Positions 26,146 through 34,575 of a DNA stretch of 64,000 nt are shown one piece after another. The notes beneath the pieces were generated by a model. It was not told where the DNA came from, searched no databases, and saw only the letters and a program-made list of their open reading frames with translations. Source of the DNA: Microcaldota archaeon. Lineage in GTDB: Archaea; Micrarchaeota; Micrarchaeia; Micrarchaeales; Micrarchaeaceae. The DNA is taken from NCBI GenBank assembly GCA_021827995.1, contig JAKATK010000003.1, forward strand, positions 39,623 to 103,622. Direction: 5' to 3'. The position numbers were made by a program, and so were the translations under genes. Numbering within the stretch: position 1 is the first letter of the stretch; each line of letters begins with the position of its first letter.

Positions 26146-26898
26146 ATGCCATCGCAGTTTCCTCGGTCGCGCACCGGTGTCTGCGTGAAGATATACGTAA
26201 TGGGGGACCATCCGGCACTTGTAATAGCGGCAGTGAACACGATAAATGCAAGAGGCCACACCGGCATAATGAGCGACCTTGGCGTTGTAGGCCAGAATGC
26301 ACTCGCAGATGAGGTTGGTGCTAGGCTCAAGGGTTACGATTACATAGTGCTGCTAAACGGCCGTCCGTTCGAGGCCTGCATGGACCTGAACCGACTGGCA
26401 AACTGCAGGGCAGTCTTCTGCAGTGACAAAGGTGTTATCGATCGCCTGCACCGCAGCAGCACGTACTTCAACGTGGCAATAATAGACTCGTACACGAACA
26501 CGAAGAGCAGCACAGCGGACCTCGTGGGCGCTCTGGTAAGCAAGCACAGCATAGCCGTAATCGAAGGCGTCAAGCAGAATTTCAATGCAGTAGCGCAAAA
26601 GAAGCGGATCCAACGCAGAAAGGCGCGGCCGAGCGGCGGCGCCCAGGTTGATGCAGCTGCGATTGTGCAAAGGGTGTCGGAGCAGCGCATGCAGGAAGCG
26701 CGAGATCAGAAGGCAAGCGATCCGGAGCGCGAGCCAAGAGAGATAATGCAGAGCGCGGCAACCTACGGCGCAGAGGATGAAGCCGATGCTGGCGAAGCAG
26801 AGGAGGCCGCCAGTGCGCAAAGCAATGAGGACGTTTCCAAAAAGGATGTAAAGAAGAAGGGCGTTTTCAGGGCCCTGAAGGATTCCCTGGGGATATGA
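26146..26898 (+). CDS. RpiB/LacAB-fold-like protein with long charged tail
   Basis: The 250-residue product has an N-terminal half resembling the ribose-5-phosphate isomerase B fold: KIYVMGDHPALVIAAVNTIN, then YDYIVLLNGRPFEACMDLNR, NCRAVFCSDKG and FNVAIIDS. The catalytic Cys of the RpiB CGTG loop appears as Asn (LLNGR), so isomerase activity is doubtful. The C-terminal 90 residues are Ala/Glu/Arg-rich and end in KKKGVFRALKDSLGI, a possible amphipathic anchor. It overlaps the HTH gene by 4 nt (ATGA). The start may instead be an internal GTG giving VKIYVMG. Fold assignment is tentative. Confidence 0.5.
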   Translation: MPSQFPRSRTGVCVKIYVMGDHPALVIAAVNTINARGHTGIMSDLGVVGQNALADEVGARLKGYDYIVLLNGRPFEACMDLNRLANCRAVFCSDKGVIDRLHRSSTYFNVAIIDSYTNTKSSTADLVGALVSKHSIAVIEGVKQNFNAVAQKKRIQRRKARPSGGAQVDAAAIVQRVSEQRMQEARDQKASDPEREPREIMQSAATYGAEDEADAGEAEEAASAQSNEDVSKKDVKKKGVFRALKDSLGI

Positions 26899-27242
26899 TG
26901 CGCTGCGTCAACTGCGAAAAGCTCATCGCGATATCACTGCCTGCGATCAGGGCTGCCCTGGTGGCAAGGCTCAGCAGCGTAGGCATGCGCCAGGATGAGA
27001 TCGCTGAGAGGCTCGGCGTAACGCAGGCGCTCGTGAGCAAGTACCTGCACAGGAGGTACTCGTCGCGCGTGAGGGCGCTGAGCGCAGCAATAGCCGGGTC
27101 AGACAAACTCGGCAGCATAGCAAAGCGCGTGGAGGCCGGTACAACCGCCTCTGATGCTAACGCGATGATAGATGAAATGGCAACCAGCGCGCCAGTCGCG
27201 GACGCGGCTGCCAGGCTATTTGGTAAATCTGTTCTTGAATGA
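26895..27242 (+). CDS. HTH transcriptional regulator (COG2522-like)
   Basis: The 115-residue protein has a helix-turn-helix with GMRQDEIAERLGVTQALVSK near residues 30-50, followed by a helical C-terminal region. The pattern matches the small archaeal XRE-like regulators of COG2522. Its ATG overlaps the stop of the RpiB-like gene in ATGA, so the two are translationally coupled and may share a pathway. Its 3' end overlaps the convergent translin-like gene by 27 nt. Confidence 0.75.
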   Translation: MMRCVNCEKLIAISLPAIRAALVARLSSVGMRQDEIAERLGVTQALVSKYLHRRYSSRVRALSAAIAGSDKLGSIAKRVEAGTTASDANAMIDEMATSAPVADAAARLFGKSVLE

Positions 27243-27788
27243 GAGGATGTCGCTGGCAGCGTTCTCCAACTGTATGCGCGCCGTGTCCTGCTTCCTCCTG
27301 AAGCCCCGGAGCACTGCCTCGGCGAATCTCATGCTCCTTGTAGCGTCGAATATCGACCTCATCTCGCCGAAGTACCGCTCTGCGCTCTCCAGGTCGCCAG
27401 CGCCCAGGCGTTCCGTCACCTCCCGTTTCAGCTCGCCGACGCAGTCCATCATACCCATGAGGTACGCTTCGTCGTCGACTCCGACCGATTCCCTGTCCGG
27501 TATGACGCCGCTCGTCTTTATCGAGCTGAATATCGCGGCCTCCGCGTACTCCTGGTAGGCCTGCAGCGTAGTGTTCCTGAAGTCAGCGTCCGCGCTCTTC
27601 AGCGCCGCGACCTTCTTACTGAGCTCCGCCATCGTCTGCTTCGCGTCGCCGTCGTTGTGCATTATCGTTATGGCCTGCGCCGCCAGCCTTATCACTGCCC
27701 TGGAATCGCGCAGTATCAAATCGAGCTCATCCTGCTTCCTCGCTAGCCCTTCGGCAATGCCATCGATCTCGGAGTTTATGTCGCCCAT
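27216..27788 (-). CDS. Translin-family protein
   Basis: From ATG 27788, preceded by GGTGAT at the right distance, the product is 190 residues and entirely helical. It has the translin layout: RDSRAVIRLAAQAITIMHN near the start and YQEYAEAAIFSSI in the middle. GVDDEAYLMGMMDCVGELKR stands where translins have their conserved ELRR helix, then MRSIFDATRSM follows. Archaeal translins bind RNA or single-stranded DNA, and some are RNases. It overlaps or abuts the end of ogg and was probably co-transcribed with ogg and glyS. Confidence 0.8.
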   Translation of the reverse strand: MGDINSEIDGIAEGLARKQDELDLILRDSRAVIRLAAQAITIMHNDGDAKQTMAELSKKVAALKSADADFRNTTLQAYQEYAEAAIFSSIKTSGVIPDRESVGVDDEAYLMGMMDCVGELKREVTERLGAGDLESAERYFGEMRSIFDATRSMRFAEAVLRGFRRKQDTARIQLENAASDILSFKNRFTK

Positions 27789-27792
27789 AGGA

Positions 27793-28668
27793 TCACCTGC
27801 CATAGTGCATGCCAGCCCAGAAGAGGTACTGCTGCGCGTAGCCGCGCATGCCGCCCCAACGTTCTTCGGCGAAGTCGTGCAACCTCCTGATCGTGATCTT
27901 CCTGCCGCGGAAGTAGACGCGCTCAATGGTGCGCTTGACCCAGACGTCTATCGGGAAGGCTTCTAGGCAGCCGTAACCCATCAGTGCTATGCAGTCCGCG
28001 ACCTTGTCGCCGACGCCATCTATAGTCATGAGCTGCTCCTTGAGTTCATCGTAGGGCTTGCCCACGAGTTTGTACAGGTCCAGGTTGTTGGTGCAGTAGT
28101 CCGCAGCGCTCGCTATGTACTTGGACCTGAAGCCAGCACCGCACACCATCAGGTCCTTTACGGTAGCGCGCATCATGTCTGCGCTGCTCGGGAAGCGCAT
28201 CGACGAGGCATCGCCTCCGCCATTGACCGGCTCGCCGAAGCGTTCCACTATGCGCCTAACTATGCCGCGTATGCGCTTGACGTTGTTGAACTGCGATATT
28301 ATGAAGCACAGCGTAGTCTCCCACGGGTCGTTCAGCGTCAGGCGCATTCCGTCGTAGCGCCTGATCGCCCGTCTCATGAAGTCGTCTGTCCCTATGCGCT
28401 CGTACACGTGCTCCATGTCGTCGGTCAGCCTGAACCTGTTGGCCACTGCGTCCCTGGCGAACCTGACGTCATCGCACTCTACGATAAGCCTACCGGTTTC
28501 CCTTGATCCGGTGAACCTCACCGTCAGGGCGCGCCTGTCCTCTGCGTAAGCCAGCGTGCCGCTGTCCTGGTCGTACCGCGCGTAGAAAGTCAGCGGTTGC
28601 GCGCTCTGGAACGTGTCGGCTAGGCAGAAGTGCCGCACTGGTATGCCGAAAGCAGGCATGCCAGTCAT
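27793..28668 (-). CDS. ogg: 8-oxoguanine DNA glycosylase/AP lyase, OGG1-like
   Basis: The 291-residue protein has an N-terminal beta domain, then the HhH-GPD core. SQFNNVKRI begins the core, the hairpin contains TIDGVGDKVADCIALMG with the catalytic Lys (GDK), and FPIDVWVKR holds the catalytic Asp. It removes oxidised guanine from DNA and cleaves the strand by beta-elimination. It overlaps the stop of glyS by 4 nt (ATGA), and the translin gene follows, forming a three-gene operon. Confidence 0.9.
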   Translation of the reverse strand: MTGMPAFGIPVRHFCLADTFQSAQPLTFYARYDQDSGTLAYAEDRRALTVRFTGSRETGRLIVECDDVRFARDAVANRFRLTDDMEHVYERIGTDDFMRRAIRRYDGMRLTLNDPWETTLCFIISQFNNVKRIRGIVRRIVERFGEPVNGGGDASSMRFPSSADMMRATVKDLMVCGAGFRSKYIASAADYCTNNLDLYKLVGKPYDELKEQLMTIDGVGDKVADCIALMGYGCLEAFPIDVWVKRTIERVYFRGRKITIRRLHDFAEERWGGMRGYAQQYLFWAGMHYGR

Positions 28669-30164
28669 CCGAAGCCCTCGAAAGCTTTGTACGGGTCGAA
28701 CCTGATCGCTCCGTACAGATAGCCTGTCAACTCCTTGATCGGTATCCTTGTCTGGCTCCTGTCGTCCCTCGACCTAACCGTGACGGTGCCGCTGTTCTGC
28801 GTATCATTGCCTATCGTGTCGAAGTCTACCGTTATCGCGAACGGCACGCCGATCTCATCGACCCTGGCGTACCTCTTTCCTATAGAGCCAGAGTCATCGC
28901 TCCACACCTTGAAGTGCCGTTTCAGTTCTGCGCGTATGGCGTTGGCAGTGCGGAGAAGACCATCGTCGTGCTGCAGCGCGAAGACGGCCACGTTGTAAGG
29001 CGCCAAGTACGGCTTGATGCCTAGCGTCCGCCTGTCTGAATTGCCGGTTAGGAAGACATCAAGAAGCATCCACACGTTCCTGTCTACGCCGAAGCTCAGC
29101 TCCAGTACGTGCGGCAGCACCCTCTTTCCATCGATGTTCACCGCCAGGTCCTGCGAGGATCCCTTCGAGTGGGATGTCAGGTCGTAGTCGCCCCTGTAGT
29201 GCAGGCCGCCGACCTCCTTGAAGCCGCCCCAGCTCTCAACGTTCACCTCTATGTCCATGTGCACCTTGTTGTAGAAGGCCTTCTCGTCGCCGCCCTTCTC
29301 CAGGAAGCGAAGCCTGCCCTTAGGGACGCCGAGCACGTTCTTGTAGAAAGAGTCGATCATGGCCATGTGGAACGCGTAGAAGCCTGGTACACCGTCGCTG
29401 ACCAGGTCACCGATGCTCTTCGTCTCGATCTCGCTCTTGCCGTAGCGAACAACCTCTACTGTGTGCTGCCTCACCGCGTCGAGGTCTACCTTCCAAGCAT
29501 CAGGGTCGAAGAATATCTGCAGTTCGGCCTGCGTCAATTCGCGCATTCTGTAGAGCCCCTGCCTGGGCGATATCTCGTTCCTGTACGCCCTGCCTATTAT
29601 GGCGAGGCCGAAGGGCAGCGACTTGCGCAGTATGTTGAACTCCCTGTAGAAGTTGAGATACGATGACTGCGCCGTCTCCGGCCTGAGGTAGGCCTTGTCT
29701 GATTTCTCCGGGCCGAGGTAGAGGTCCATCATCATGTTGAACGGTTTCGCGTTCGATAGCGGCGCGCCGCACTTCGGGCACTTCACCCCGTTCTTAGCCA
29801 CGGCCTCGTCGATCTCTGCCGCGGATGCGCCCTCCGATACCTTTATGCCGATGTCGGCCAGCAGCGCGTCTGCCCTGTAGTAGGTGCGGCACTTGGTGCA
29901 GCCGACTATCACGTCATTGAACCTGGCTGCATGGCCCGACGCCACGAGCGGCCTCTCTGGCAGCACGCTAGTGCCCTCTATCAGGTGGTAAGAGTCGTTC
30001 GTGTCTACGAAGTACGCCAGCCATGCTGTCTCGAATCTGCGCTTTAGGAGCGCGCCCATGTGGCCGTAGTCGTAAAGGCCAGCTGTGCCTCCGTATATCT
30101 CCGCGCTCTGCCAGAAGAAGCCCCGGCCCTTCGCGAACGCTAGCAGATTGTTGATGTCCATCAA
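28665..30164 (-). CDS. glyS: Glycyl-tRNA synthetase, archaeal/eukaryotic class II
   Basis: The 499-residue class II synthetase has motif 1 region GFFWQSAEIYGGTAGLYDYG at the N terminus. Cysteine pairs CTKC and CPKC mark the zinc-containing insertion, and motif 2 is RNEISPRQGLYRMREL. The C-terminal anticodon-binding domain contains YLAPYNVAVFALQ. Length and layout match archaeal dimeric GlyRS. It is first in an operon with ogg and the translin-like gene. Confidence 0.95.
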   Translation of the reverse strand: MMDINNLLAFAKGRGFFWQSAEIYGGTAGLYDYGHMGALLKRRFETAWLAYFVDTNDSYHLIEGTSVLPERPLVASGHAARFNDVIVGCTKCRTYYRADALLADIGIKVSEGASAAEIDEAVAKNGVKCPKCGAPLSNAKPFNMMMDLYLGPEKSDKAYLRPETAQSSYLNFYREFNILRKSLPFGLAIIGRAYRNEISPRQGLYRMRELTQAELQIFFDPDAWKVDLDAVRQHTVEVVRYGKSEIETKSIGDLVSDGVPGFYAFHMAMIDSFYKNVLGVPKGRLRFLEKGGDEKAFYNKVHMDIEVNVESWGGFKEVGGLHYRGDYDLTSHSKGSSQDLAVNIDGKRVLPHVLELSFGVDRNVWMLLDVFLTGNSDRRTLGIKPYLAPYNVAVFALQHDDGLLRTANAIRAELKRHFKVWSDDSGSIGKRYARVDEIGVPFAITVDFDTIGNDTQNSGTVTVRSRDDRSQTRIPIKELTGYLYGAIRFDPYKAFEGFG

Positions 30165-30232
30165 AATCGGTTACTGCTTGGCGCCAAAACCTTAAAATGG
30201 CTTCTTGGTTCTATTCACGATCTCATACGCCG

Positions 30233-32269
30233 CTAGGCCGATCCCAGAAGCCGCGATACCTCGCCGGGTTCCGTTGTCGGCTCCTTGCACGCGAAGTTGG
30301 TGCAGACATACGCCGTGGCTTTGCCGTTTTCCATCTTCATGTCCTTCGTGAATGGCGCCAGGTCCTCTATGCCCTCTGATTTGAGCAGCACGACCCTGTT
30401 GGGCATGTAGCCCTGCGACGCGGCCCGCAGCAAAGCCTCGGTATCGGGCGCGCCCTTCCTGCCGGCTATCACCACCTCGTATGGCCTGCTTATCGAAGTC
30501 TCAAACCACATGAGGAGGTGGGTGTAGTCAGTGGAGTTCTTCTCCATGCGCGGCCCATAAACCGATAGCAGGCCGTTGACCTTGCCGATGTACTTGGCGT
30601 TGCCGGTGAGCTTGTCCAGGGTGTACATGAGCCCGAATGCAGCCGCGTTGCCCGATGGCAGCACGCCGTCATACAGCTCCTTCGCCCTTGGTACATCTGA
30701 CCCACCAGACTCGCTGTACATGAAGCAGTGCTCGTCCTCGTCCCAGAACTTTCGCACCATATCGTCGGCCAGGCGGACAGCGGTCCTGAGGTGTTCGACC
30801 TCGAATGACGCTTCGTAGAGCTCCACGAGACCCATCGCCACGAACGCGTAGTCATCAAGGAAGCCCCTGGCGCCTAGCTTGCCCTTCGCATACGAATGGT
30901 ACAGCGTGCCGTCGACGACCATGCGCTCAATTAGCGCGCCGGCCTGCGCCCTTGCGCGCTCGAGATAAGCAGCATCTCCGAAGGTCGTGTACGCCTCGGC
31001 CAGGGCCATGAGCATGAGGCCGTTCATGTCGGCCAACACCTTGTCATCGACCCGCGGCTTCTGCCTCGATCCCCTCGCCTCGAACAGCAACTTCCTTATC
31101 CGCTCCATGTCGGCCGCCGTCTCTGGGCCCATCCGCTCCGCAGCGCCAGAGTACGGCAGGTTCTTGCCCGACATCTCTGCGCTCTGGCCGCCGATATTGC
31201 CACCTTCTGAGAAGCCGAAGAGCCTGGACGCGATCGCCATATCCGCCTTGCCGAGCAGCTTCTCAAGCTCGCCGTAATCCCATAGATAGAAGGCCCCTTC
31301 GCCACCTTCCGTGTCTGCGTCTATCGCTGTACTGAACATATGGTCATCACGACCCAGCTCCCTTCGCGCCAGTTCCAGGGTCTGCTTCGCTATGCCTGCG
31401 AACCCAGCGTCGTTGGTCAGCTTATAAGCCCTGGTGTAAACCATCGCTAGCAGGGCCTGGTCATAGAGCATCTTCTCGAAGTGTGGCAGGAGCCACTCCC
31501 TGTCGGTCGAGTACCTGAAGAAACCGAAGCCGACCTGGTCGTATATGCCACCGCGACCCATCGACTTGAGCGTGCTTGTTACAATCCTCAGCGCGCCCAC
31601 GCTGCCAACACAATTGGCGTGGTTTATCAAGAAGAGCAGGTATGTCGGCATCGGGAACTTCGGCGCGATACCGAAACCGCCATACTTGTCATCGAACGCC
31701 TCCTCGAGCTCGGAGAACGCGTCCTCCACCGCCTCGCGCCTCATTTCGCCAGGTTCAGCGTTCTCGCCTTGCTTCGCTAAATCGTCCATCACCGAGTCAC
31801 CGAAGCTCTCTAGGTCGTCCAGCCCGTGCTCCGCTATGTAATCCTTTATCCTGCCAACCAGCTCCCTGAGCCCGATCAGGCCGTACCTGTTCTCCTTCGG
31901 CAAGTATGACGCAGCGAAGAACGGCTTCTTGTTCGGCGTCATGAATATCGTCAGTGGCCAGCCTCCCCTGCCAGTCATCATCTGGCAGACGCTCATGTAT
32001 GTCCTGTCTATATCCGGACGTTCCTCCCGGTCTACCTTTATGCACACGAACGTGTCGTTGAGCGCCTTCGCGGTGTCCGGGTCCTTGAACGACTCGCCCT
32101 GCATCACGTGGCACCAGTGGCATGTAGAATAACCTATAGACAGGAATATCGGCTTCCTGGATCTGGCCGCCTCGGCGAACGCTTCTTCGGACCAAGGGTA
32201 CCAGTCCACTGGGTCGTCGGCGTGTTCCATGAGATAAGGGCTCGTCTGGCCTTTCAGGTGGTTACTCAT
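30233..32269 (-). CDS. YyaL/SSP411-family protein (thioredoxin-like domain plus alpha-barrel)
   Basis: The 678-residue protein begins with the family signature [17 protein letters not shown] and a thioredoxin-like domain with [10 protein letters not shown] long six-hairpin-like helical region includes [17 protein letters not shown] and [16 protein letters not shown]. The family is widespread and almost uncharacterised. Redox or carbohydrate-related activity has been suggested from its folds. Coding is certain because length and motifs fit over the whole protein. It is monocistronic. Confidence 0.9.
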   Translation of the reverse strand: MSNHLKGQTSPYLMEHADDPVDWYPWSEEAFAEAARSRKPIFLSIGYSTCHWCHVMQGESFKDPDTAKALNDTFVCIKVDREERPDIDRTYMSVCQMMTGRGGWPLTIFMTPNKKPFFAASYLPKENRYGLIGLRELVGRIKDYIAEHGLDDLESFGDSVMDDLAKQGENAEPGEMRREAVEDAFSELEEAFDDKYGGFGIAPKFPMPTYLLFLINHANCVGSVGALRIVTSTLKSMGRGGIYDQVGFGFFRYSTDREWLLPHFEKMLYDQALLAMVYTRAYKLTNDAGFAGIAKQTLELARRELGRDDHMFSTAIDADTEGGEGAFYLWDYGELEKLLGKADMAIASRLFGFSEGGNIGGQSAEMSGKNLPYSGAAERMGPETAADMERIRKLLFEARGSRQKPRVDDKVLADMNGLMLMALAEAYTTFGDAAYLERARAQAGALIERMVVDGTLYHSYAKGKLGARGFLDDYAFVAMGLVELYEASFEVEHLRTAVRLADDMVRKFWDEDEHCFMYSESGGSDVPRAKELYDGVLPSGNAAAFGLMYTLDKLTGNAKYIGKVNGLLSVYGPRMEKNSTDYTHLLMWFETSISRPYEVVIAGRKGAPDTEALLRAASQGYMPNRVVLLKSEGIEDLAPFTKDMKMENGKATAYVCTNFACKEPTTEPGEVSRLLGSA

Positions 32270-32416
32270 TCCGAAGCACCGGGCGCATTCGTGATACAGT
32301 AGGATGCACTGAAGAGCTATAATACCAGCGTTTTTAAAGGCGTTTGCCCAATTACCAAAAACGAAAGCAAAGTTTATGGCTGTGGAAGTGCATCGTTTCC
32401 TGGTGTTGCTATAACT

Positions 32417-32848
32417 GTGATAAGGGCCGCAAGCAGGGCTGATACCGGGCAGATAACCGGGCTCTACCGGAAACTTTACGAGGGTGACGAGGGCCTAACC
32501 TTTTACCGCTCGGTCGCAAATCCAGTAAGGTTTATGGCTGCCAGCAAGGTCTTTGTCGCAATCGAGAGTGGCAGGATCGTTGGCTTTTGCTGGTGCGTTT
32601 ACTATGAGCACATAAGGAACAAAGGCAGCGGTTACATCGAGGAGCTTTTCGTGGAGAGGCGCTACAGGCGAAGCGGGATTGGGTCTGCGCTAGTGAGAGA
32701 GGGCCTTCGCTTCCTTAAAAGAGAGGGCGCCATCGTTGTTTTCGTGTTCACCGGTTCGCACTCGACCGCGGCCAAAAGGTTCTACCGCGCGGTCGGGTTC
32801 AGGCGCATGAAGAGCCCAGTCTTTGTCATGGCGCCTCTTCGTGCATAG
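32417..32848 (+). CDS. GNAT-family N-acetyltransferase
   Basis: The 143-residue product has an acetyl-CoA-binding loop visible as [17 protein letters not shown]. The preceding strand is YIEELFVE, and the C-terminal [14 protein letters not shown] is the typical GNAT end. The start is GTG 32417. The acceptor is unknown: an amine or protein N terminus is possible. It is divergent from the YyaL gene and convergent with ridA (14-nt gap). Confidence 0.88.
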   Translation: MIRAASRADTGQITGLYRKLYEGDEGLTFYRSVANPVRFMAASKVFVAIESGRIVGFCWCVYYEHIRNKGSGYIEELFVERRYRRSGIGSALVREGLRFLKREGAIVVFVFTGSHSTAAKRFYRAVGFRRMKSPVFVMAPLRA

Positions 32849-32862
32849 CCCAGCGCAGGCCG

Positions 32863-33267
32863 TCAGAGGCGCGAATGCCCCCGGCCCGTACCTCTGACTG
32901 CTATCGCCTCTATCTCGACCTCCGCGCCGCTTGGCAGTGCCGCAACCTGCACTGTGCTCCTTGCCGGGTACGGCTGCCCAAAGTGTTTCGCGTATTCGTC
33001 GTTCATCTGCTGGAATTTTGTCATGTCAGTGATGAACACCGTGGTCTTCACCACGCTATCTAGACCGAGGCCCACGGACTTGAGCACCGCTTCCAGGTTC
33101 AGCAGCGCCATGCTGGTCTGGCCTGCCATGCCGAGAGCCAGCGCATTGGTCTCAGGATCCCTGCCGATCTGGCCGGAGCATAGCACTAAGCCATCAGTCT
33201 CTACGCATGCAGAGTATGGCCCCATAGGCTTTGGCGCCCCAGCAGCGCCGTCGAATCTCGAAGGCAT
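32863..33267 (-). CDS. ridA: RidA-family enamine/imine deaminase
   Basis: The 134-residue YjgF/YER057c/UK114 protein has GPYSACVETDGLVLCSGQIG near the start. It continues with VVKTTVFITDMTKFQQMNDEY, and YPARSTVQVAALPSGAEVEI carries the conserved Arg that binds the substrate carboxylate. The family hydrolyses reactive 2-aminoacrylate-type intermediates. ATG 33267 has GGTG just upstream. A GTG start at 33282, overlapping the upstream methyltransferase stop, is possible. Confidence 0.93.
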   Translation of the reverse strand: MPSRFDGAAGAPKPMGPYSACVETDGLVLCSGQIGRDPETNALALGMAGQTSMALLNLEAVLKSVGLGLDSVVKTTVFITDMTKFQQMNDEYAKHFGQPYPARSTVQVAALPSGAEVEIEAIAVRGTGRGHSRL

Positions 33268-33278
33268 CTGAGCACCTG

Positions 33279-33929
33279 TCACCGCGTCTTGTACCGCTTC
33301 CTGGCCCTCATCACGCAGAATATCGTTATCGGCGATTGTTTAAGCGTACCCTGGAACACGGACTCCCTCATAGACTTTATGTCGAAGTCGCCGCCGAAGT
33401 AGTCCCTGACCTGCCCCATAGTGAACCTGTGTGGCCCCCAGTCGCCAGGTGTCTTGGTCGAGAAGCATTTCATAAGGTACACGCCGTCGTCCTTGAGCAA
33501 CCGCCTTATCGCATGCACGAAAGCCTGCCTGCGCTCAGGGTCTATAGTGTGGAATACGCCCCTATCGTTTATCAGGTCGAACTGTGCTGGCCTGAGCCTG
33601 GTCCCGATGACATCGCCCACAACGAACTTGACCCTCACGCCCTCGCTTCTGGCCCTGGCCCTCGCCTTCGCGACCGCTATGCTCGCTATGTCTAGGCCAG
33701 TGACATCGAAGCCGAGCCTGGCCATGCCTATCGCCTGCGTTCCGGGACCGCTGCCTACGTCGAGAACCCTGCCGGTCTTGAGGCCGAGCTTCTTGATCGC
33801 TCCGGCTATGTCTCTATCAAGCCCTGGAGTGTACCACGGCAGCTCCTCGACCTTGTTGCTGCGGTATACCGCATCCCATTCCATGCCAGTTGCCTGGTGT
33901 ATCGTAGGAACAACCTTATTATGCGCCAT
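33279..33929 (-). CDS. Class I SAM-dependent methyltransferase (thiopurine-methyltransferase/TehB-like)
   Basis: The 216-residue protein opens with WDAVYRSNKVEELPWYTPG, a pattern of TPMT/TehB-like small-molecule methyltransferases. Motif I is GRVLDVGSGPGTQAIGMARLG, then VTGLDIASIAVAKA and FDLINDRGVFHTIDPE. Later RFTMGQVRDYF resembles the substrate-binding end. Its stop overlaps the possible early start of ridA, so the two are probably co-transcribed. The natural substrate is unknown. Confidence 0.85.
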   Translation of the reverse strand: MAHNKVVPTIHQATGMEWDAVYRSNKVEELPWYTPGLDRDIAGAIKKLGLKTGRVLDVGSGPGTQAIGMARLGFDVTGLDIASIAVAKARARARSEGVRVKFVVGDVIGTRLRPAQFDLINDRGVFHTIDPERRQAFVHAIRRLLKDDGVYLMKCFSTKTPGDWGPHRFTMGQVRDYFGGDFDIKSMRESVFQGTLKQSPITIFCVMRARKRYKTR

Positions 33930-33954
33930 CGAATCCCCTAATAGTGCTGTGGGC

Positions 33955-34401
33955 TCATCTGGCCCTGCTGTATGTGCCCATATAGCTCGCCTTCTCCATG
34001 GTTATGCCCTTGAGCGCCCTGTCGATAACCGCGCGGCCGCCGCTAGCATCAATACTGTCGACGCTCAATGCATATAACGTGAAGTAATACCTGTGTGGCT
34101 TACCCCGGGGCGGGCACGGGCCACCGTAACCGCTCCTCCCGAAGTCGTTGACCCCCTGCTCGAGAGAGCCATCGTTACCCGCGCCCTCCTGAATCACTTT
34201 CGAGTTCGCCGGTATATTGAACGCAATCCAGTGCGTGAAGAGCCCCATCGGCGCATCAGGGTCGTCCATTATCAGCGCGAGTGATTTTGCACCGGATGGC
34301 ACGTCATCTATAACTATCTCCGGTGAGACGTCCTCCCCGTCGCACGTGTGCCTTCTCGGTATTGTGCTTCCATGCCCGAATGCCTTGACGGTTATGCGCA
34401 T
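33955..34401 (-). CDS. PEBP family (YbhB/YbcL, Raf-kinase-inhibitor-like) protein
   Basis: The 148-residue product has the family core CDGEDVSPEI, then LALIMDDPDAPMGLFTHWIAFNIP. GYGGPCPPRGKPHRYYFTLYAL follows in the ligand pocket region (given here by its two halves). These residues line the anion-binding site of phosphatidylethanolamine-binding-like proteins. The prokaryotic role is unknown. It probably heads an operon with the methyltransferase and ridA (26-nt gap). Confidence 0.92.
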   Translation of the reverse strand: MRITVKAFGHGSTIPRRHTCDGEDVSPEIVIDDVPSGAKSLALIMDDPDAPMGLFTHWIAFNIPANSKVIQEGAGNDGSLEQGVNDFGRSGYGGPCPPRGKPHRYYFTLYALSVDSIDASGGRAVIDRALKGITMEKASYMGTYSRAR

Positions 34402-34575
34402 GCCGCCACCATAACTAAATCGTAGCAGTCAAATTTAAGCCATTCGGTGGGCAGAACCGCAGTCACCAATCTATTTTGCTGTGAGCCATCGGCAACTGAC
34501 GATGCCAGTTTCAACCATTAAATATATTGCGACAGTATTATTTAGCATAAGCTTACATAGGGTGCGGATTTACTA

